This document shows, one piece after another, positions 44,545 to 55,005 of a stretch of 64,000 nt of DNA. Source of the stretch: Candidatus Methylospira mobilis (GTDB lineage: Bacteria; Pseudomonadota; Gammaproteobacteria; Methylococcales; Methylococcaceae). The notes beneath the pieces are model-generated. The model had not been told where the DNA came from. It worked only from the letters and a program-made list of their open reading frames with translations, and did not search any database. Both the position numbers and the translations under genes were made by a program. The stretch spans positions 3,721,389 to 3,785,388 of the forward strand of contig NZ_CP044205.1 of assembly GCF_009498235.1 (NCBI RefSeq), given 5' to 3'. How positions within the stretch are numbered: the stretch's first letter is position 1; every line of letters starts with the position of its first letter.

Positions 44545-44884
44545 AGAGCTTACCGTTCAGCAACATGAAACTGACTCTCCGGTCTTGCCAATCGCGCAGA
44601 TTGAGAAACTACATGCGTTCAGGCCCGATCTGGTTGATTGGGTTTTCAACCAAACGCAAGCCGAAGCAGAACACCGGCGCGACGAACAAAGACGCATAAA
44701 TAAATTTGTGTTTATAGAGCGCCTTGTTGGTCAGGCGTGCGCGCTGCTTATCGGTTTAGCAGGCATAGGCGGCGGCGTTTACGCAGCAATAAACGGCCAT
44801 GAGTGGGCAGGCGGCACCATTGCCAGCCTTGCAATAACCGGTTTGGCCGTCGTATTCCTCACCGGTAAACAAGTAAAGTCATAG
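44528..44884 (+). CDS. DUF2335-family membrane protein
   Basis: About 118 residues from ATG 44528 (ATG 44504 would add eight). The central helix FNQTQAEAEHRRDEQRRIN is followed by two TM helices (QACALLIGLAGIGGGVYAAI and GGTIASLAITGLAVVFLTG), the DUF2335 arrangement. Function unknown; the family is common in bacteria and often sits beside mobile elements. The start overlaps the preceding 70-residue gene. It is convergent with lhr, whose stop lies 35 bases away. Confidence 0.78.
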   Translation: MRERGKELTVQQHETDSPVLPIAQIEKLHAFRPDLVDWVFNQTQAEAEHRRDEQRRINKFVFIERLVGQACALLIGLAGIGGGVYAAINGHEWAGGTIASLAITGLAVVFLTGKQVKS

Positions 44885-44919
44885 TCCCGTATATCCATCC
44901 ATTACTGGATGCACAAAAC

Positions 44920-47900
44920 CTACAAATACGCCTTCAACTGCGGCGGCAATAGTTTGCGCTGCAACTGGTTTTTGATCGCCCACTCGTCTTCCGGCTCTAT
45001 CTGCGCCAGGAATTTGGTTTCCTTTCCTGCCAATACGGCGACAGGAATACCGGCTCTGAACAGGATGCGGTTGCCCGGCAGCGCGGCGATTTTGGGGCCG
45101 GGCAGCAGGATGCCGAGCAGGTTGAGCGGATCGGAGGCGCTGATTACGCATATTTCGTTTTCGCCGTCCTGTTTGCGCAGCGCGCGCAATGCTTCCACGG
45201 TTTCCGGCAACGCGAATTGTTCGCCGTATTGCCCGGCGATAAAGCGTCCGCCGCGTATTTCGCCGCGCGCTTCCATGCGGCGCAGCACCGGCAGCAAATC
45301 CTGCCAGGAAGGGGCCAGCGTTTCGCGCGTCAGCAATGCGCGGAACAGCACGCCGTAGCGTTTCAGCAGACAGCCTGCGATATGCTGCAGCCGTTCGTTT
45401 TCGTTGATTTCCGCCGGCGACGCTTTCAGCTGCGCCCAGCGTCCGGCGTCTTCGATAGCATAAGGGTGTATGCCGCGATAGCGGCGCTTCTTGTCTTCGG
45501 TGGTCAGCAAGGCGCGCAGGCCTTTGAAGCTGTCGGCATTGACCAAGCCTTTGCCGACCAGTTCTTCCAACGCGGTTTCGGCCTGCGTTTTCAGCATTCC
45601 GGAATTTTCCGCCAGCTCTTCGAAGAACGACGCACCGTGCGCGCGCAAGGTCGTCAGCAATAGCTGCGCGCTGGAACCGAGCGCGGGCTGTTCCCGCTGG
45701 GCGACGTGCCAGTAGGCCGCCTGCCGTCGCGGCAACAGCGTAATCGGCGTCGATTTGACCGGCCCGGCGCCGTTGCCGGAGGCGCGCAGCCAGACCGTTT
45801 TGCCGGACAGACACAGCGCGTCGAGCCAGGCCGGATCGTAGCCTTGCAGGCGCGCGGGCAACAGGTCGCTTTCCCAGGCGATGGCGGCGGCTTCGCAGCC
45901 TTCCAGCAGGTTCAATATCTTCGCCAGCGCTTCCGGCCCTTCGCCGCGCAGGTCCGGCAGCAGTTGATGACGGCGCAGCAGATAGCGCATGAACAGCGCC
46001 GATGTCACCGGTTCGATTTCCTGGCGCAGCCGGTGCAGCGTGTAGTAATGAATGCGAGCCAGCAGACGGCGTTCGCACCATTCCGTCGCTTGCGCATCCG
46101 GCGTGTAACGTCCCGCCAATACGAAGCCTTCGGTTTGCAATGCCAACAGCGCGCTGTCGATGTCGCGTAGCGGCAGCGCCAGGTCGTCGGCGAGACGCTG
46201 CGCTGCCACCGGCCCCAATGCGCCGAGGCGCGCGCGCAGAATTTCAACCAGCGCCTGTTCCCTGCTCCATTCGCGTTGCAGCAACTCGTCCGGCAACTGC
46301 GGGCTGGGGTTGGGCATTAATTCGGGATACAGCGTTTGAAACTGCGGCAGACGTTCGGCGGCGATCCACAAGCTATGCGCGGGCAGCGCATAGGCCGCGA
46401 CGCGGTTCTGCTGTTGCAGTTGCTCGAAGTATTTGGCCCAATGCCGGTTGCTTTCCTCCGGGTGCTTGATGAAACCGGTGGTATTCAACGCATCGTGAAA
46501 CTCGTCGCGGCTGGCCGCTTCCGGCCAGCTCTCGCGGCGCACCCGCTCAATGGCGTCGGCGTCGAGTTTGCCGAGATCGTCGGCTGCGGACGGATCGAGC
46601 CAGCGGCGGCTGGCGACCGCGCGCGTGCGGCGTTCTTCCAGCGGCGCGCCGTCGAGAAAGCTGTAGACGCGCGCGTTGACGATTTCCGCCGCCAATGGCG
46701 ACGGCTCGACCAGATCGCGGCTGACGACCTGGATACGGCTCTGTTCTATCCCGCTGATAATGTCGAGCAGACGCTCGATATCCATCGCCTCAGTCAGACA
46801 ATCTTCTATGGTTTGAAACACCAGCGGGTGATCGGGAATCTGGCGGTCGCCGACGATGTTTTCCAGACAGGCCAGTTGATCGGGAAATACCGAGGCAACC
46901 AGATCTTCCGCCTGCATGCGTAATAGATGCGGCGGCGTTTTCTTTCCGCCCTGAAAACGGCGCAGCGCCAGCGCGCAGACCGCGTTCCAGCGCCAGCGTA
47001 TCGTGAACATCGGCGCGGCGAGCAAAGCCTGTATCAGCAGGTCGCGCACAGTTTTGCTGTTCAGATAGCGCGCGACTTCATCGAGCGGAAAACTGTGCGA
47101 GGTGCTTAACGACAGGATCACCGCGTTTTCAGTCGCGGCGGCCTGCAGTTCGAAATTGAAACCGCGGCAAAAGCGCTTGCGCAACGCCAGCCCCCAGGCG
47201 CGATTCACGCGCGAGCCGAACGGCGCATGGATGATGAACTGCATGCCGCCGGATTCGTCGAAGAAGCGCTCGAATACGACCGTTTCGAAGCTGGGCATCA
47301 CCCCCAGCGTGACCGCCGCCGCCGACAGATAGGCCACGGCCTGCCCCGCAGCCGTTGCCGACACATTCAATTGTTGTTGCAACCAGCCGCCGACCGCAGC
47401 TATGTCCTGCCCGCTGTCTTGCAGGCGTCCGGCGATCTCCACGCGCAGCCGCGACACCGCCAGCGACAGCTCATGCGTCCGTCCCGGCGCTTCGCCGAAC
47501 CAGAACGGAATGCTGGGCGGCACGCCTTGCGCGTCTTCCACGCGCAAGCGCCCCGCTTCCAGACGCAGCACGCGCCAGCTGGCGTTGCCCAGTTGAAACA
47601 CATCCCCCGCCATGCTCTCGATGGCGAAATCCTCGTCGACGCTGCCGATGAAATCGCCGGACGGTTCCAGTATCACCCGGTAATCGGCATTGTCCGGTAT
47701 CGCGCCGCCGCAGGTAAGCGCCGTCAAGCGCGCGCCGCGCCGTGCGGACAGCCGCTTGTTGATCGCGTCGCGGTACAAATGCGCGCTACGCAGTCCGGCA
47801 CGGGTATCGAAACCGTCGGTCAGCATGTTTACCACGTCGTCGAAGGTTTGCCGTTCCAGCACGCGATAAGGCCAGGCGATGCGCACGCAATCGAACAGAT

Positions 47901-49266
47901 CGTCTTCCTGCCAGTCTTCACAGGCGACCATCGCCACGATCTGCTGCGCCAGCACATCCAGCGGCTGGCTCGGGATACGCAGCTGATCCAGCTCGCGGCG
48001 GCGTATCGCATTGAGCAGCGCCAGGCATTCCACCAGTTCGTCGCGCGTGGTCGGAAACAAACGTCCTTTCGGTACGCCCCCGGCAAAATGCCCGGAACGC
48101 CCGACGCGCTGCAGAAATACCGAAATCGAGCCGGTGGTGCCGAGCTGGCACACCAGATCGACATCGCCGACATCAATGCCCAGCTCCAGCGAGGCCGTGG
48201 CGACCAGCGCTTTCAGTTCGCCGTTTTTCAACCGGCATTCTGCGGACAAACGCTGTTCGCACGCCAAACTGCCGTGATGGGAAGTGACCCGGTCTTCGCC
48301 CAGACGCTCGCTCAACGCCCGCGTCAGCCGTTCCGCCATGCGCCGCGTGTTCACGAACACCAGCGTGGTGTGATGCGCACCGATCAGTTCGGCCATGCGC
48401 TCGTGTATCGATTTGGCGGCATCGTTGGACAGTACCGCTTCCAGCGGCGTATCCGGCAGCTCCAGCGCCAGATCGAGTTGACGCAAATGGCCGCTATCGA
48501 TGATTTTGCAGCGTACTTGTTCGCTGTTCTGGCGCTCTGGTTTGGTAGAAGCTGGCTTCTGCCCGCGAAAATCGCGGTCTGAAGACCGCTCCCACAGGAT
48601 ATTTTTCTGCGTTGCGCCCACCAGAAAATCCGCCACCGTCTCAATCGGACTTTGCGTAGCCGACAGCCCGATGCGCGCCAACGGCGCGCCGGTCAGACGC
48701 TGCAACCGCTCCAGCGACAGCGCCAGATGTGCGCCGCGCTTGCTGCCGATGATGGCGTGAATTTCATCGACGATCACCGTGCGCACCGATTTCAGCATGC
48801 GCCGCCCGCCTTCGCTGGTCAGCAGGATATAAACCGACTCCGGCGTCGTCACCAGAATATGCGGCGGATGTTTCAGCATCGCGGTGCGTACCGCAACCGG
48901 CGTGTCGCCGCTACGCACCATCGCCCGTAAATTCAGTTCGATGCCGCTGATTTCCTGCAACTGCTGCTGGATGCCCGCCAACGGCGCTTCCAGGTTCTTC
49001 TGAACATCGTTGCTGAGCGCTTTCAGCGGCGAGATATAAAGTATCTGCGTATTGTCTTCCAGCCGCTGCTCGAACCCACGCCTCACCAACTCGTCTATCG
49101 CCGCCAGAAACGCCGCCAGGGTTTTGCCCGAACCGGTCGGCGCGGCAATCAGGGTATGCCTTCCCTGCTTGATCGCCGTCCACGCTTCAGCCTGACACGC
49201 GGTCGGAGCGGGAAAGCTGGCGTTGAACCAGGCGCTGACGGCGGGGTGGAATGAGGTCAGGGGCAT
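44920..49266 (-). CDS. lhr: Lhr-family DEAD/DEAH ATP-dependent helicase
   Basis: About 1448 residues from ATG 49266, where similarity to Lhr begins (FHPAVSAWFNASFPAPTACQ); a frame open further upstream has no support. Helicase motifs: Walker A AAPTGSGKT (about 41-49), VTTPESVYILLTS, DEIHAI, SATQSPIE, and motif VI QRVGRSGHF. The winged-helix and long Lhr C-terminal region follow. Lhr proteins unwind RNA-DNA and DNA duplexes in repair. Residues about 223-242, in the linker between the two RecA lobes, are encoded by a REP-like palindromic repeat inserted in frame. Convergent with the DUF2335 gene. Confidence 0.93.
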   Translation of the reverse strand: MPLTSFHPAVSAWFNASFPAPTACQAEAWTAIKQGRHTLIAAPTGSGKTLAAFLAAIDELVRRGFEQRLEDNTQILYISPLKALSNDVQKNLEAPLAGIQQQLQEISGIELNLRAMVRSGDTPVAVRTAMLKHPPHILVTTPESVYILLTSEGGRRMLKSVRTVIVDEIHAIIGSKRGAHLALSLERLQRLTGAPLARIGLSATQSPIETVADFLVGATQKNILWERSSDRDFRGQKPASTKPERQNSEQVRCKIIDSGHLRQLDLALELPDTPLEAVLSNDAAKSIHERMAELIGAHHTTLVFVNTRRMAERLTRALSERLGEDRVTSHHGSLACEQRLSAECRLKNGELKALVATASLELGIDVGDVDLVCQLGTTGSISVFLQRVGRSGHFAGGVPKGRLFPTTRDELVECLALLNAIRRRELDQLRIPSQPLDVLAQQIVAMVACEDWQEDDLFDCVRIAWPYRVLERQTFDDVVNMLTDGFDTRAGLRSAHLYRDAINKRLSARRGARLTALTCGGAIPDNADYRVILEPSGDFIGSVDEDFAIESMAGDVFQLGNASWRVLRLEAGRLRVEDAQGVPPSIPFWFGEAPGRTHELSLAVSRLRVEIAGRLQDSGQDIAAVGGWLQQQLNVSATAAGQAVAYLSAAAVTLGVMPSFETVVFERFFDESGGMQFIIHAPFGSRVNRAWGLALRKRFCRGFNFELQAAATENAVILSLSTSHSFPLDEVARYLNSKTVRDLLIQALLAAPMFTIRWRWNAVCALALRRFQGGKKTPPHLLRMQAEDLVASVFPDQLACLENIVGDRQIPDHPLVFQTIEDCLTEAMDIERLLDIISGIEQSRIQVVSRDLVEPSPLAAEIVNARVYSFLDGAPLEERRTRAVASRRWLDPSAADDLGKLDADAIERVRRESWPEAASRDEFHDALNTTGFIKHPEESNRHWAKYFEQLQQQNRVAAYALPAHSLWIAAERLPQFQTLYPELMPNPSPQLPDELLQREWSREQALVEILRARLGALGPVAAQRLADDLALPLRDIDSALLALQTEGFVLAGRYTPDAQATEWCERRLLARIHYYTLHRLRQEIEPVTSALFMRYLLRRHQLLPDLRGEGPEALAKILNLLEGCEAAAIAWESDLLPARLQGYDPAWLDALCLSGKTVWLRASGNGAGPVKSTPITLLPRRQAAYWHVAQREQPALGSSAQLLLTTLRAHGASFFEELAENSGMLKTQAETALEELVGKGLVNADSFKGLRALLTTEDKKRRYRGIHPYAIEDAGRWAQLKASPAEINENERLQHIAGCLLKRYGVLFRALLTRETLAPSWQDLLPVLRRMEARGEIRGGRFIAGQYGEQFALPETVEALRALRKQDGENEICVISASDPLNLLGILLPGPKIAALPGNRILFRAGIPVAVLAGKETKFLAQIEPEDEWAIKNQLQRKLLPPQLKAYL
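48541..48597 (-). repeat. REP-like palindrome inside lhr coding sequence
   Basis: The plus strand contains GCGGTCTGAAGACCGC (a 7-bp hairpin with GA loop), GAAGCTGGCTTC (5-bp hairpin) and the flanks GTAGAAGC and CTCCCAC, the layout of gammaproteobacterial REP pairs built on the (G)TAGGAGCGG theme seen elsewhere in this window. It is read through in frame as SSDRDFRGQKPASTK. Confidence 0.6.
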
Positions 49267-49815
49267 GAGATTTAAATGTGAGGAAAGAACCAAGCAATTA
49301 TTCACGGCTTGGGGTTGTTGAGGCAAGAGCAAGCTTCCTGCGTGGCGAATGCGCTTATCCACCCCACGATAATCCAACTTCATCGGGTAAGGGTGGATAG
49401 CGTAGCGCATCCACCAAAATCAGGAAACGCACTACACTCTGACAGGAAAGCCATCCGGGGATGCTCTGACGCTTCCGCCCTGCGACAGCACCCGTTAAAT
49501 CAAGCCGTAAAAAACACGCATAAAAGCAAATATGATCTCTTGCAGGCAAACAAGCGACCACGCCCCTGGAACCACAACGCGCCTCTATTTTTAGTTTCTA
49601 CAAACGCTAAAATAAGTGACAGTTTCATCAGTTTTGTTATGGATTGGATATATACCGATCTCGGAGAGACGTTGTAATCGATGGTAGTTACTGACTTTGG
49701 GGCGTTCAAACAGTTCAAGTGCCGTCAACAGTTCACAAGATCATGATTATCCGCGCAACTACAGATATACCGTTGATATAATGGAGCTTTTTCCAACTCT
49801 TTATATTGCACCCCA
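49267..49815. other. intergenic region with one palindromic repeat
   Basis: The 549 bases between lhr and aas carry the repeat GGTGGATAGCGTAGCGCATCCACC at 49392-49415 (7-bp stem, ten-base loop), a motif dispersed in many proteobacteria. Short frames here have no ribosome-binding site or motif, and I do not call a gene. Confidence 0.5.
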
Positions 49816-51954
49816 CTACACCTGCCCTGCACGTTCGCGCACGGTCTGGTAATCGGTTTTTCCGGTAGCCAGGATCGGCATGGCGGGAACACTGACGATC
49901 CTGCGCGGAATGTGAAATTCGCTGTAGCCTTCGGCATGCACCTGTTTGACCAATACGGCGCGCTCCGCTTCCGCGTGATCGGTCAGCAGGATGATATGCT
50001 CGCCTTTTACCGGATCAGGCAGACTTACCGCTGCGTTTAAACTGCCCGGCCAGGCTCTGGCTGCCAATTCCTCAACCAGCAGCAACGAAACCATCTCTCC
50101 GCCGATCTTGGCAAAACGCTTGACCCGCCCGCAAATGCGCATATAGCCTTCGTCGTCAATTTCAACCAGATCGCCGGTATTATGCCAACCCTCGCCGAAA
50201 ATAGAACTCGCCGGCGTCAATTTTCCGTTATTTCCCGCCAACAGATAACCCGGCATGACATTGGCGCCCTTGACATGCAAGCACCCGCCTTGCGCGATGC
50301 CTTCCACCGGTTCCAGGCGGTATTCCACTCCGGGGAACAAGCGCCCCACAGTCCCGGCCTTGCAGCGCATCAAGGTATTGACCGCCAATGCCGGGCTGGT
50401 TTCGGTCACGCCGTATCCTTCCAATATACGAATACCGAACTTGTCGAACCAGATCTGGCGCGTTTCAGCATGCAGCTTTTCCGCGCCGGCAAACACATAG
50501 CGCAACTGGTGAAAGTCGTAAGGGTGGGCATGTTTGGCGTAGCCGGTCAAAAAGGTATTGCTGACAAACATGACCGTGGCATTGATATCGTAGGCCAGCT
50601 CGGGAATGATGCGGTAATGCAACGGCGACGGATACAAAAAAGTGCGCATACCGGTCAGCAGAGGCAGCACCATGCCGGCCCAAAAACCGAAGGAATGAAA
50701 CACCGGCAACACATTCAGCAGGACATCGGCAGCATTGAGATCGACCCGCGCCAGCAATTGCGCGCGATTGGCAATCAGGTTCGCATGAGTAAGCACCACG
50801 CCTTTGGGCACGCCTTCGGTACCCGAGGTAAACAGCACGACAGCGGAAGCTTCGCCATCGCCCAGATAGGCTTCCGGGGTTGCCTGCCGGCACTCAAGCC
50901 AGGCGCGCAACTTTGCCGCGCGCCCTATGCCCAGCGCGATATCTTCCAGAAACAACAGGGTATACTGCGATTGCAAGGCATCAATTACCGACTGCAGTCC
51001 GGCTACTTCCACAAAACGGCGCGATGTCACCACGGTTTTGATTGCCGCGGTCTCGCAAGCCGCGACTATGTTGCGCGCACCGGAGCTGCTATTGAGCATG
51101 GCCGGGACGCGCCGATTGATTTGCAGACCCAGCAGCACCGCGACGGTATTGATCATGCTCGGCAGCAAAACGCCGACCACTTCCTTCTCGACGGTCAGGC
51201 GCTCCAGTTCCTCTGCCAGAGCGAAGGTACGCGTAATCAATCCGTTATAACTTATCGGTTGACGCTGTATGTCTTCCAGCACCACGCGCGCGCCGCCGTG
51301 CAGGCGGCGCGCCTCCAATACGCCGGAAAACAGGCTGCCGGCGCGCCGCTCGGTCATAAAGATCATTTCGCTCATCAGGTCTTCCACCTGCAACGCCGCT
51401 TGCTTGCGCCGCTTGTCGCCGTGCAGATCGCCGCTCAACGCCAGTTTGCGCGGAGGGCAAATATGCAGCGCGATTTGCGGAAACCAGCGTTGCCGCAGCA
51501 CGCCTTCGGTACGCGAAAACGGCGAGTATTGCGTCCCTTCGATACGCACCGGCAGGATTTCAGCGTCGGCCTTGTCGGCAATCACTGCGGCGCCTTCGTA
51601 GATTTTCATCAACAGCCCGGTGAGGGTTATGCGCCCTTCGGGGAAAATCACCGCCTTGCGCCCGCTGCGCACATAATGCGTCAACGCTTTTATCGACATC
51701 GGCTGCATCGGGTCCATCGCAAAGGCCGGCACCAGCTTCAACGCCGGTTTGACCCAGGCGCGCGTGGCGATATGGGTGTTGATCGCGAACGTTACATCGT
51801 CCGGCAGAAACGCCCACAGCACCACGGGATCGAGAAAGGATGCATGGTTGGCGACGATCAGCACGCGCTCGCCGGTTTCGTGGAAATGTTCGAGACCTTC
51901 GACCTTGATTCTGTACAGCAAGGTCAACAGAATACGTACAAAATGCTTGATCAT
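49816..51954 (-). CDS. aas: bifunctional acyltransferase / acyl-ACP synthetase Aas
   Basis: A 712-residue two-domain protein. The N-terminal 1-acyl-glycerophospholipid acyltransferase has the HxxxxD motif NHASFLD (about 36-42) and FPEGRITLTG. The C-terminal half is an AMP-forming acyl-ACP synthetase with the P-loop FTSGTEGVPKGVVLTH, then GYGVTETSPALAVN and GWHNTGDLVEIDDEGYMRICGR with the conserved aspartate, and a C-terminal lysine in ILATGKTDY. Aas re-acylates lysophosphatidylethanolamine with fatty acids activated on acyl carrier protein at the inner membrane. It stands alone between two repeat-bearing gaps. Confidence 0.94.
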   Translation of the reverse strand: MIKHFVRILLTLLYRIKVEGLEHFHETGERVLIVANHASFLDPVVLWAFLPDDVTFAINTHIATRAWVKPALKLVPAFAMDPMQPMSIKALTHYVRSGRKAVIFPEGRITLTGLLMKIYEGAAVIADKADAEILPVRIEGTQYSPFSRTEGVLRQRWFPQIALHICPPRKLALSGDLHGDKRRKQAALQVEDLMSEMIFMTERRAGSLFSGVLEARRLHGGARVVLEDIQRQPISYNGLITRTFALAEELERLTVEKEVVGVLLPSMINTVAVLLGLQINRRVPAMLNSSSGARNIVAACETAAIKTVVTSRRFVEVAGLQSVIDALQSQYTLLFLEDIALGIGRAAKLRAWLECRQATPEAYLGDGEASAVVLFTSGTEGVPKGVVLTHANLIANRAQLLARVDLNAADVLLNVLPVFHSFGFWAGMVLPLLTGMRTFLYPSPLHYRIIPELAYDINATVMFVSNTFLTGYAKHAHPYDFHQLRYVFAGAEKLHAETRQIWFDKFGIRILEGYGVTETSPALAVNTLMRCKAGTVGRLFPGVEYRLEPVEGIAQGGCLHVKGANVMPGYLLAGNNGKLTPASSIFGEGWHNTGDLVEIDDEGYMRICGRVKRFAKIGGEMVSLLLVEELAARAWPGSLNAAVSLPDPVKGEHIILLTDHAEAERAVLVKQVHAEGYSEFHIPRRIVSVPAMPILATGKTDYQTVRERAGQV

Positions 51955-52107
51955 TTATATCCTAGCCGTTTTTTATTTTTTTAATCGGCGCCTGTTCAGC
52001 TACCGATGCCCGTCCATGCAGGCATGGATACCCACACAAGCCAATAAGTTATTGTTTTAAATATATCTCACCAACAGGAGAGGGTTGTGTGTAGAAACTT
52101 ATGCCGA

Positions 52108-52167
52108 GTAGGAGCGGGCTTTAGCACGCGAGCGATCTGCTATTCGCGGGCTAAAGCCCGCTCCTAC
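52108..52167. repeat. REP-like inverted repeat
   Basis: GTAGGAGCGGGCTTTAGC (52108-52125) and its exact complement (52150-52167) form an 18-bp stem with a 24-base loop. The same core occurs in the hairpin at 25526-25559. It lies just downstream of tex and could also act in transcript end processing; the nearby motif TTCAGCTACCG at 51995-52005 belongs to the dispersed repeat family. Confidence 0.75.
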
Positions 52168-52184
52168 AAAATAAATCCCGGCAG

Positions 52185-54497
52185 TTATTTTCCCAGTGCT
52201 TTTGCCAGCGCCGATGCCATTGCTCCCGGCGCGGCGGCTTCCTGTTGGCGCGGGCGCGCGTCGCGTTTTTTACCGGCCGGCGCGTGGTTATCTCTGGCGG
52301 CCGGTTTGGCTGCCGCCGTTTTTACTTCCTCGCCGTCGCTCTCGCGTTTCATGGTCAACGATATACGCTGCCGTGGTACGTCCACTTCCAGCACCCGCAC
52401 ATTGACGGTATCGCCGGTTTTAACCACTTCGCGCGGATTTTTGACAAATCGGTCGGCCAGATGGGAAATATGCACCAGACCATCCTGATGCACACCGATA
52501 TCGACGAAAGCGCCGAAGTCGGCGACGTTGGTCACCACGCCCTCCAGATGCATGCCGGATTTGAGGTCGGTTATTTTCTCCACGCCCAGTTTAAAGCGAG
52601 CGGTTTTGAATTCGGGACGCGGGTCGCGTCCCGGTTTTTCCAGCTCGTTCAGGATATCGGTGACCGTCGGCAAGCCGAACTGCTCGTCGACAAACTGCGC
52701 GGCATTGACGCTGCGTAAAAATGCGCTGTTGCCAATCAGACTGCGCACGTCCTGCGCCGTCGATGCGACGATACGCTGCACCACCGGATAAGCTTCCGGG
52801 TGAACCGCCGACGCATCCAGCGGATTTTCTCCATCCATGATGCGCAAAAAACCGGCGGCCAGCTCGAAAGTCTTGCCTCCCAGGCGCGATACTTGCCGCA
52901 ACTGCTCGCGGCGCGTAAACGGTCCGTGCTGGTTGCGGTAATCGACGATATTTTGTCCTACGCTCTGCGTCAATCCCGATACATAGCGCAATAGCGAAAC
53001 CGATGCGGTATTCACATCGACGCCTACCGCGTTCACGCAGTCCTCGACCACCGCATCAAGGCTGCGCGCCAGTTCGTACTGATTGACGTCATGCTGATAC
53101 TGCCCGACGCCGATGGATTTCGGGTCGATCTTGACCAGCTCGGCGAGCGGGTCCTGGAGGCGCCGCGCGATAGACACCGCTCCGCGCAACGATACGTCGA
53201 GATCGGGAAACTCGTGCGCCGCCAACTCGGACGCCGAGTACACCGACGCGCCCGCCTCCGACACCACGATACGCGTCAAGTTCAGATCGGGGTGGCGTTT
53301 CATCAGATCGGCGGTCAATTGATCGGTTTCGCGCGATGCAGTGCCGTTTCCAATGCTGATGATGTTGACGCCATGCCGGCGCGCCAGGCGCTCCATAACA
53401 GCAATGGATTCGTCCCATTGATTGCGCGGTTGATGCGGATAAATGGTCGCCGTTTCCAGCAATTTTCCGGTTTCATCGACGATCGCCAGCTTGACGCCGG
53501 TGCGTATGCCAGGGTCCAGGCCCATGGTTACGCGCCTGCCGCCGGGCGCGGCCAGCAGCAAGTCCTTCAGATTGGCGGCAAAGACGCGGATGGCGTCCGC
53601 TTCCGCCGCTTCCTTCAGGCGGTTTCGCAGATCCAGATCAATACGCGTCAGCAGTTTGACGCGCCAGGTATAATGCACCACGTCCAGCAGCCAGGCGTCG
53701 GCAGCGCGGCCCCGTTCGCCGACGCCGCTGGCCAGCGCGACCCGCCCCTTGGCCCAGGCGTGAGCGGCCTCTTCATCCTGCCCCGGCTTGAACGTAACCT
53801 GCAGAATATCTTCGTTACGCCCACGCAACAGCGCCAGCGCGCGATGCGACGGGATACGCGCTATCGCTTCCTCGTAATCGAAGTAATCGCGGAACTTCGC
53901 GCCTTCCTGTTCCTTGCCGGGAACCACCTTTGACATCAGCCAGCCGTCCTGCCACAGCCGCTCGCGCAATTCGTGGGTCAACGCGGCGTCTTCGGCGAAT
54001 CGTTCCATCAGTATCTGGCGCGCCCCCTCCAGCGCGGCGCTTTCATCGGCGACGCCTTTCCCGGCATCGACAAAATCAGCCGCGCGCAGCTGCGGATTTA
54101 GCGAAGGGTCCGACAAAATTGCATCGGCCAGCGGTTCCAGACCGGCTTCGCGCGCAATCTGCGCCTTGGTGCGCCGTTTCGGTTTGTAGGGCAGATAAAG
54201 ATCTTCCAGATGCGTTTTGTTGTCGGCCGCCAGTATGCCCTGCTCCAACTCCGGCGTCAGCTTGCCCTGCTCGCGTATGCTCGCCAATATGGTGTCGCGC
54301 CGCTCGTTCAATTCGCGCAGATAGATCAAACGCGTCTCCAGCATGCGCAACTGCGTGTCGTCCAGACCGCCGGTCAGTTCCTTGCGGTAGCGGGCAATAA
54401 ACGGGACTGTCGCCCCTTCATCCAGCAACGCCACCGCCGCCTGCACCTGTTTTTCATGAACGCCCAGCTCTTCCGCAATGCGGCGAATCACATCCAT
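52185..54497 (-). CDS. tex: RNA-binding transcription accessory protein Tex
   Basis: A 770-residue protein of normal Tex length. The N-terminal helical region ([21 protein letters not shown]) leads to a YqgF/RuvC-like fold ([20 protein letters not shown]), tandem helix-hairpin-helix units ([39 protein letters not shown]) and a C-terminal S1 RNA-binding domain ([19 protein letters not shown]). After the S1 domain there is a basic, alanine-rich tail. Tex binds nucleic acid and influences transcription and RNA processing. Confidence 0.97.
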   Translation of the reverse strand: MDVIRRIAEELGVHEKQVQAAVALLDEGATVPFIARYRKELTGGLDDTQLRMLETRLIYLRELNERRDTILASIREQGKLTPELEQGILAADNKTHLEDLYLPYKPKRRTKAQIAREAGLEPLADAILSDPSLNPQLRAADFVDAGKGVADESAALEGARQILMERFAEDAALTHELRERLWQDGWLMSKVVPGKEQEGAKFRDYFDYEEAIARIPSHRALALLRGRNEDILQVTFKPGQDEEAAHAWAKGRVALASGVGERGRAADAWLLDVVHYTWRVKLLTRIDLDLRNRLKEAAEADAIRVFAANLKDLLLAAPGGRRVTMGLDPGIRTGVKLAIVDETGKLLETATIYPHQPRNQWDESIAVMERLARRHGVNIISIGNGTASRETDQLTADLMKRHPDLNLTRIVVSEAGASVYSASELAAHEFPDLDVSLRGAVSIARRLQDPLAELVKIDPKSIGVGQYQHDVNQYELARSLDAVVEDCVNAVGVDVNTASVSLLRYVSGLTQSVGQNIVDYRNQHGPFTRREQLRQVSRLGGKTFELAAGFLRIMDGENPLDASAVHPEAYPVVQRIVASTAQDVRSLIGNSAFLRSVNAAQFVDEQFGLPTVTDILNELEKPGRDPRPEFKTARFKLGVEKITDLKSGMHLEGVVTNVADFGAFVDIGVHQDGLVHISHLADRFVKNPREVVKTGDTVNVRVLEVDVPRQRISLTMKRESDGEEVKTAAAKPAARDNHAPAGKKRDARPRQQEAAAPGAMASALAKALGK

Positions 54498-54750
54498 ACC
54501 ACCTATCCTTCAAACTTGAATGAAGGCGCTTCAGTCACCCATTGTGCCTGAACCGCTAAAGTTGGGTATTGTCCCATCCCTGCACAGCGGACGAAAGCCC
54601 AAACCGGTAATTAAGGTTGAGACGCCGTCAAGAAGAGAGTCCCGGCCCGGAAATATTTCGTAACCTCCCTGTTTTATGATAGAAAGATCAAATCAGGGCG
54701 GTGAACAGCGCCGCCTCGAACAACATACGCCAACAAAACACAATAAAACA

Positions 54751-55005
54751 ATGGAAAACAATGAATTGATAGGCCTGGTAGCCGGTACGCTAACGACTGT
54801 TTCGTTTGTACCGCAAGTGTTGAAAACCTGGAAATCACGCTCGGCAAAAGATATTTCTCTGGGCATGTTCCTGATGTTCAGCCTGGGAGTCGCGCTGTGG
54901 CTGATTTACGGCATCGGTATTTCCTCCATGCCGGTCATATTGGCCAATGCCATTACGCTGGTGCTGGCTATAGGCATCATACTGATGAAAGTCACCTTCA
55001 AATGA
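54751..55005 (+). CDS. SemiSWEET-type small sugar transporter
   Basis: An 84-residue protein with three TM helices and a PQ-loop at the first (TTVSFVPQVLKTWKSRSAKDIS), the bacterial SemiSWEET pattern; such proteins dimerise to carry sugars across the inner membrane. I start at MENNELIGL and reject a frame that runs 75 bases further upstream. The stop overlaps the next ATG (ATGA), so it is translationally coupled to the DUF2288 gene. The carried sugar is unknown. Confidence 0.88.
   Translation: MENNELIGLVAGTLTTVSFVPQVLKTWKSRSAKDISLGMFLMFSLGVALWLIYGIGISSMPVILANAITLVLAIGIILMKVTFK

Noticed and set aside
44879-46081. Arginine/alanine-rich frame on the lhr strand, out of phase
   Set aside because: It overlaps the conserved Lhr C-terminus in another phase; its composition is typical of a shifted reading.
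47227-48582. 451-codon open frame antisense to lhr
   Set aside because: GC-rich shadow of a conserved helicase gene, with no motif of its own.
50182-51984. 600-codon open frame antisense to aas
   Set aside because: It mirrors the aas codon pattern; the antisense product has no recognisable domain and aas is fully conserved.
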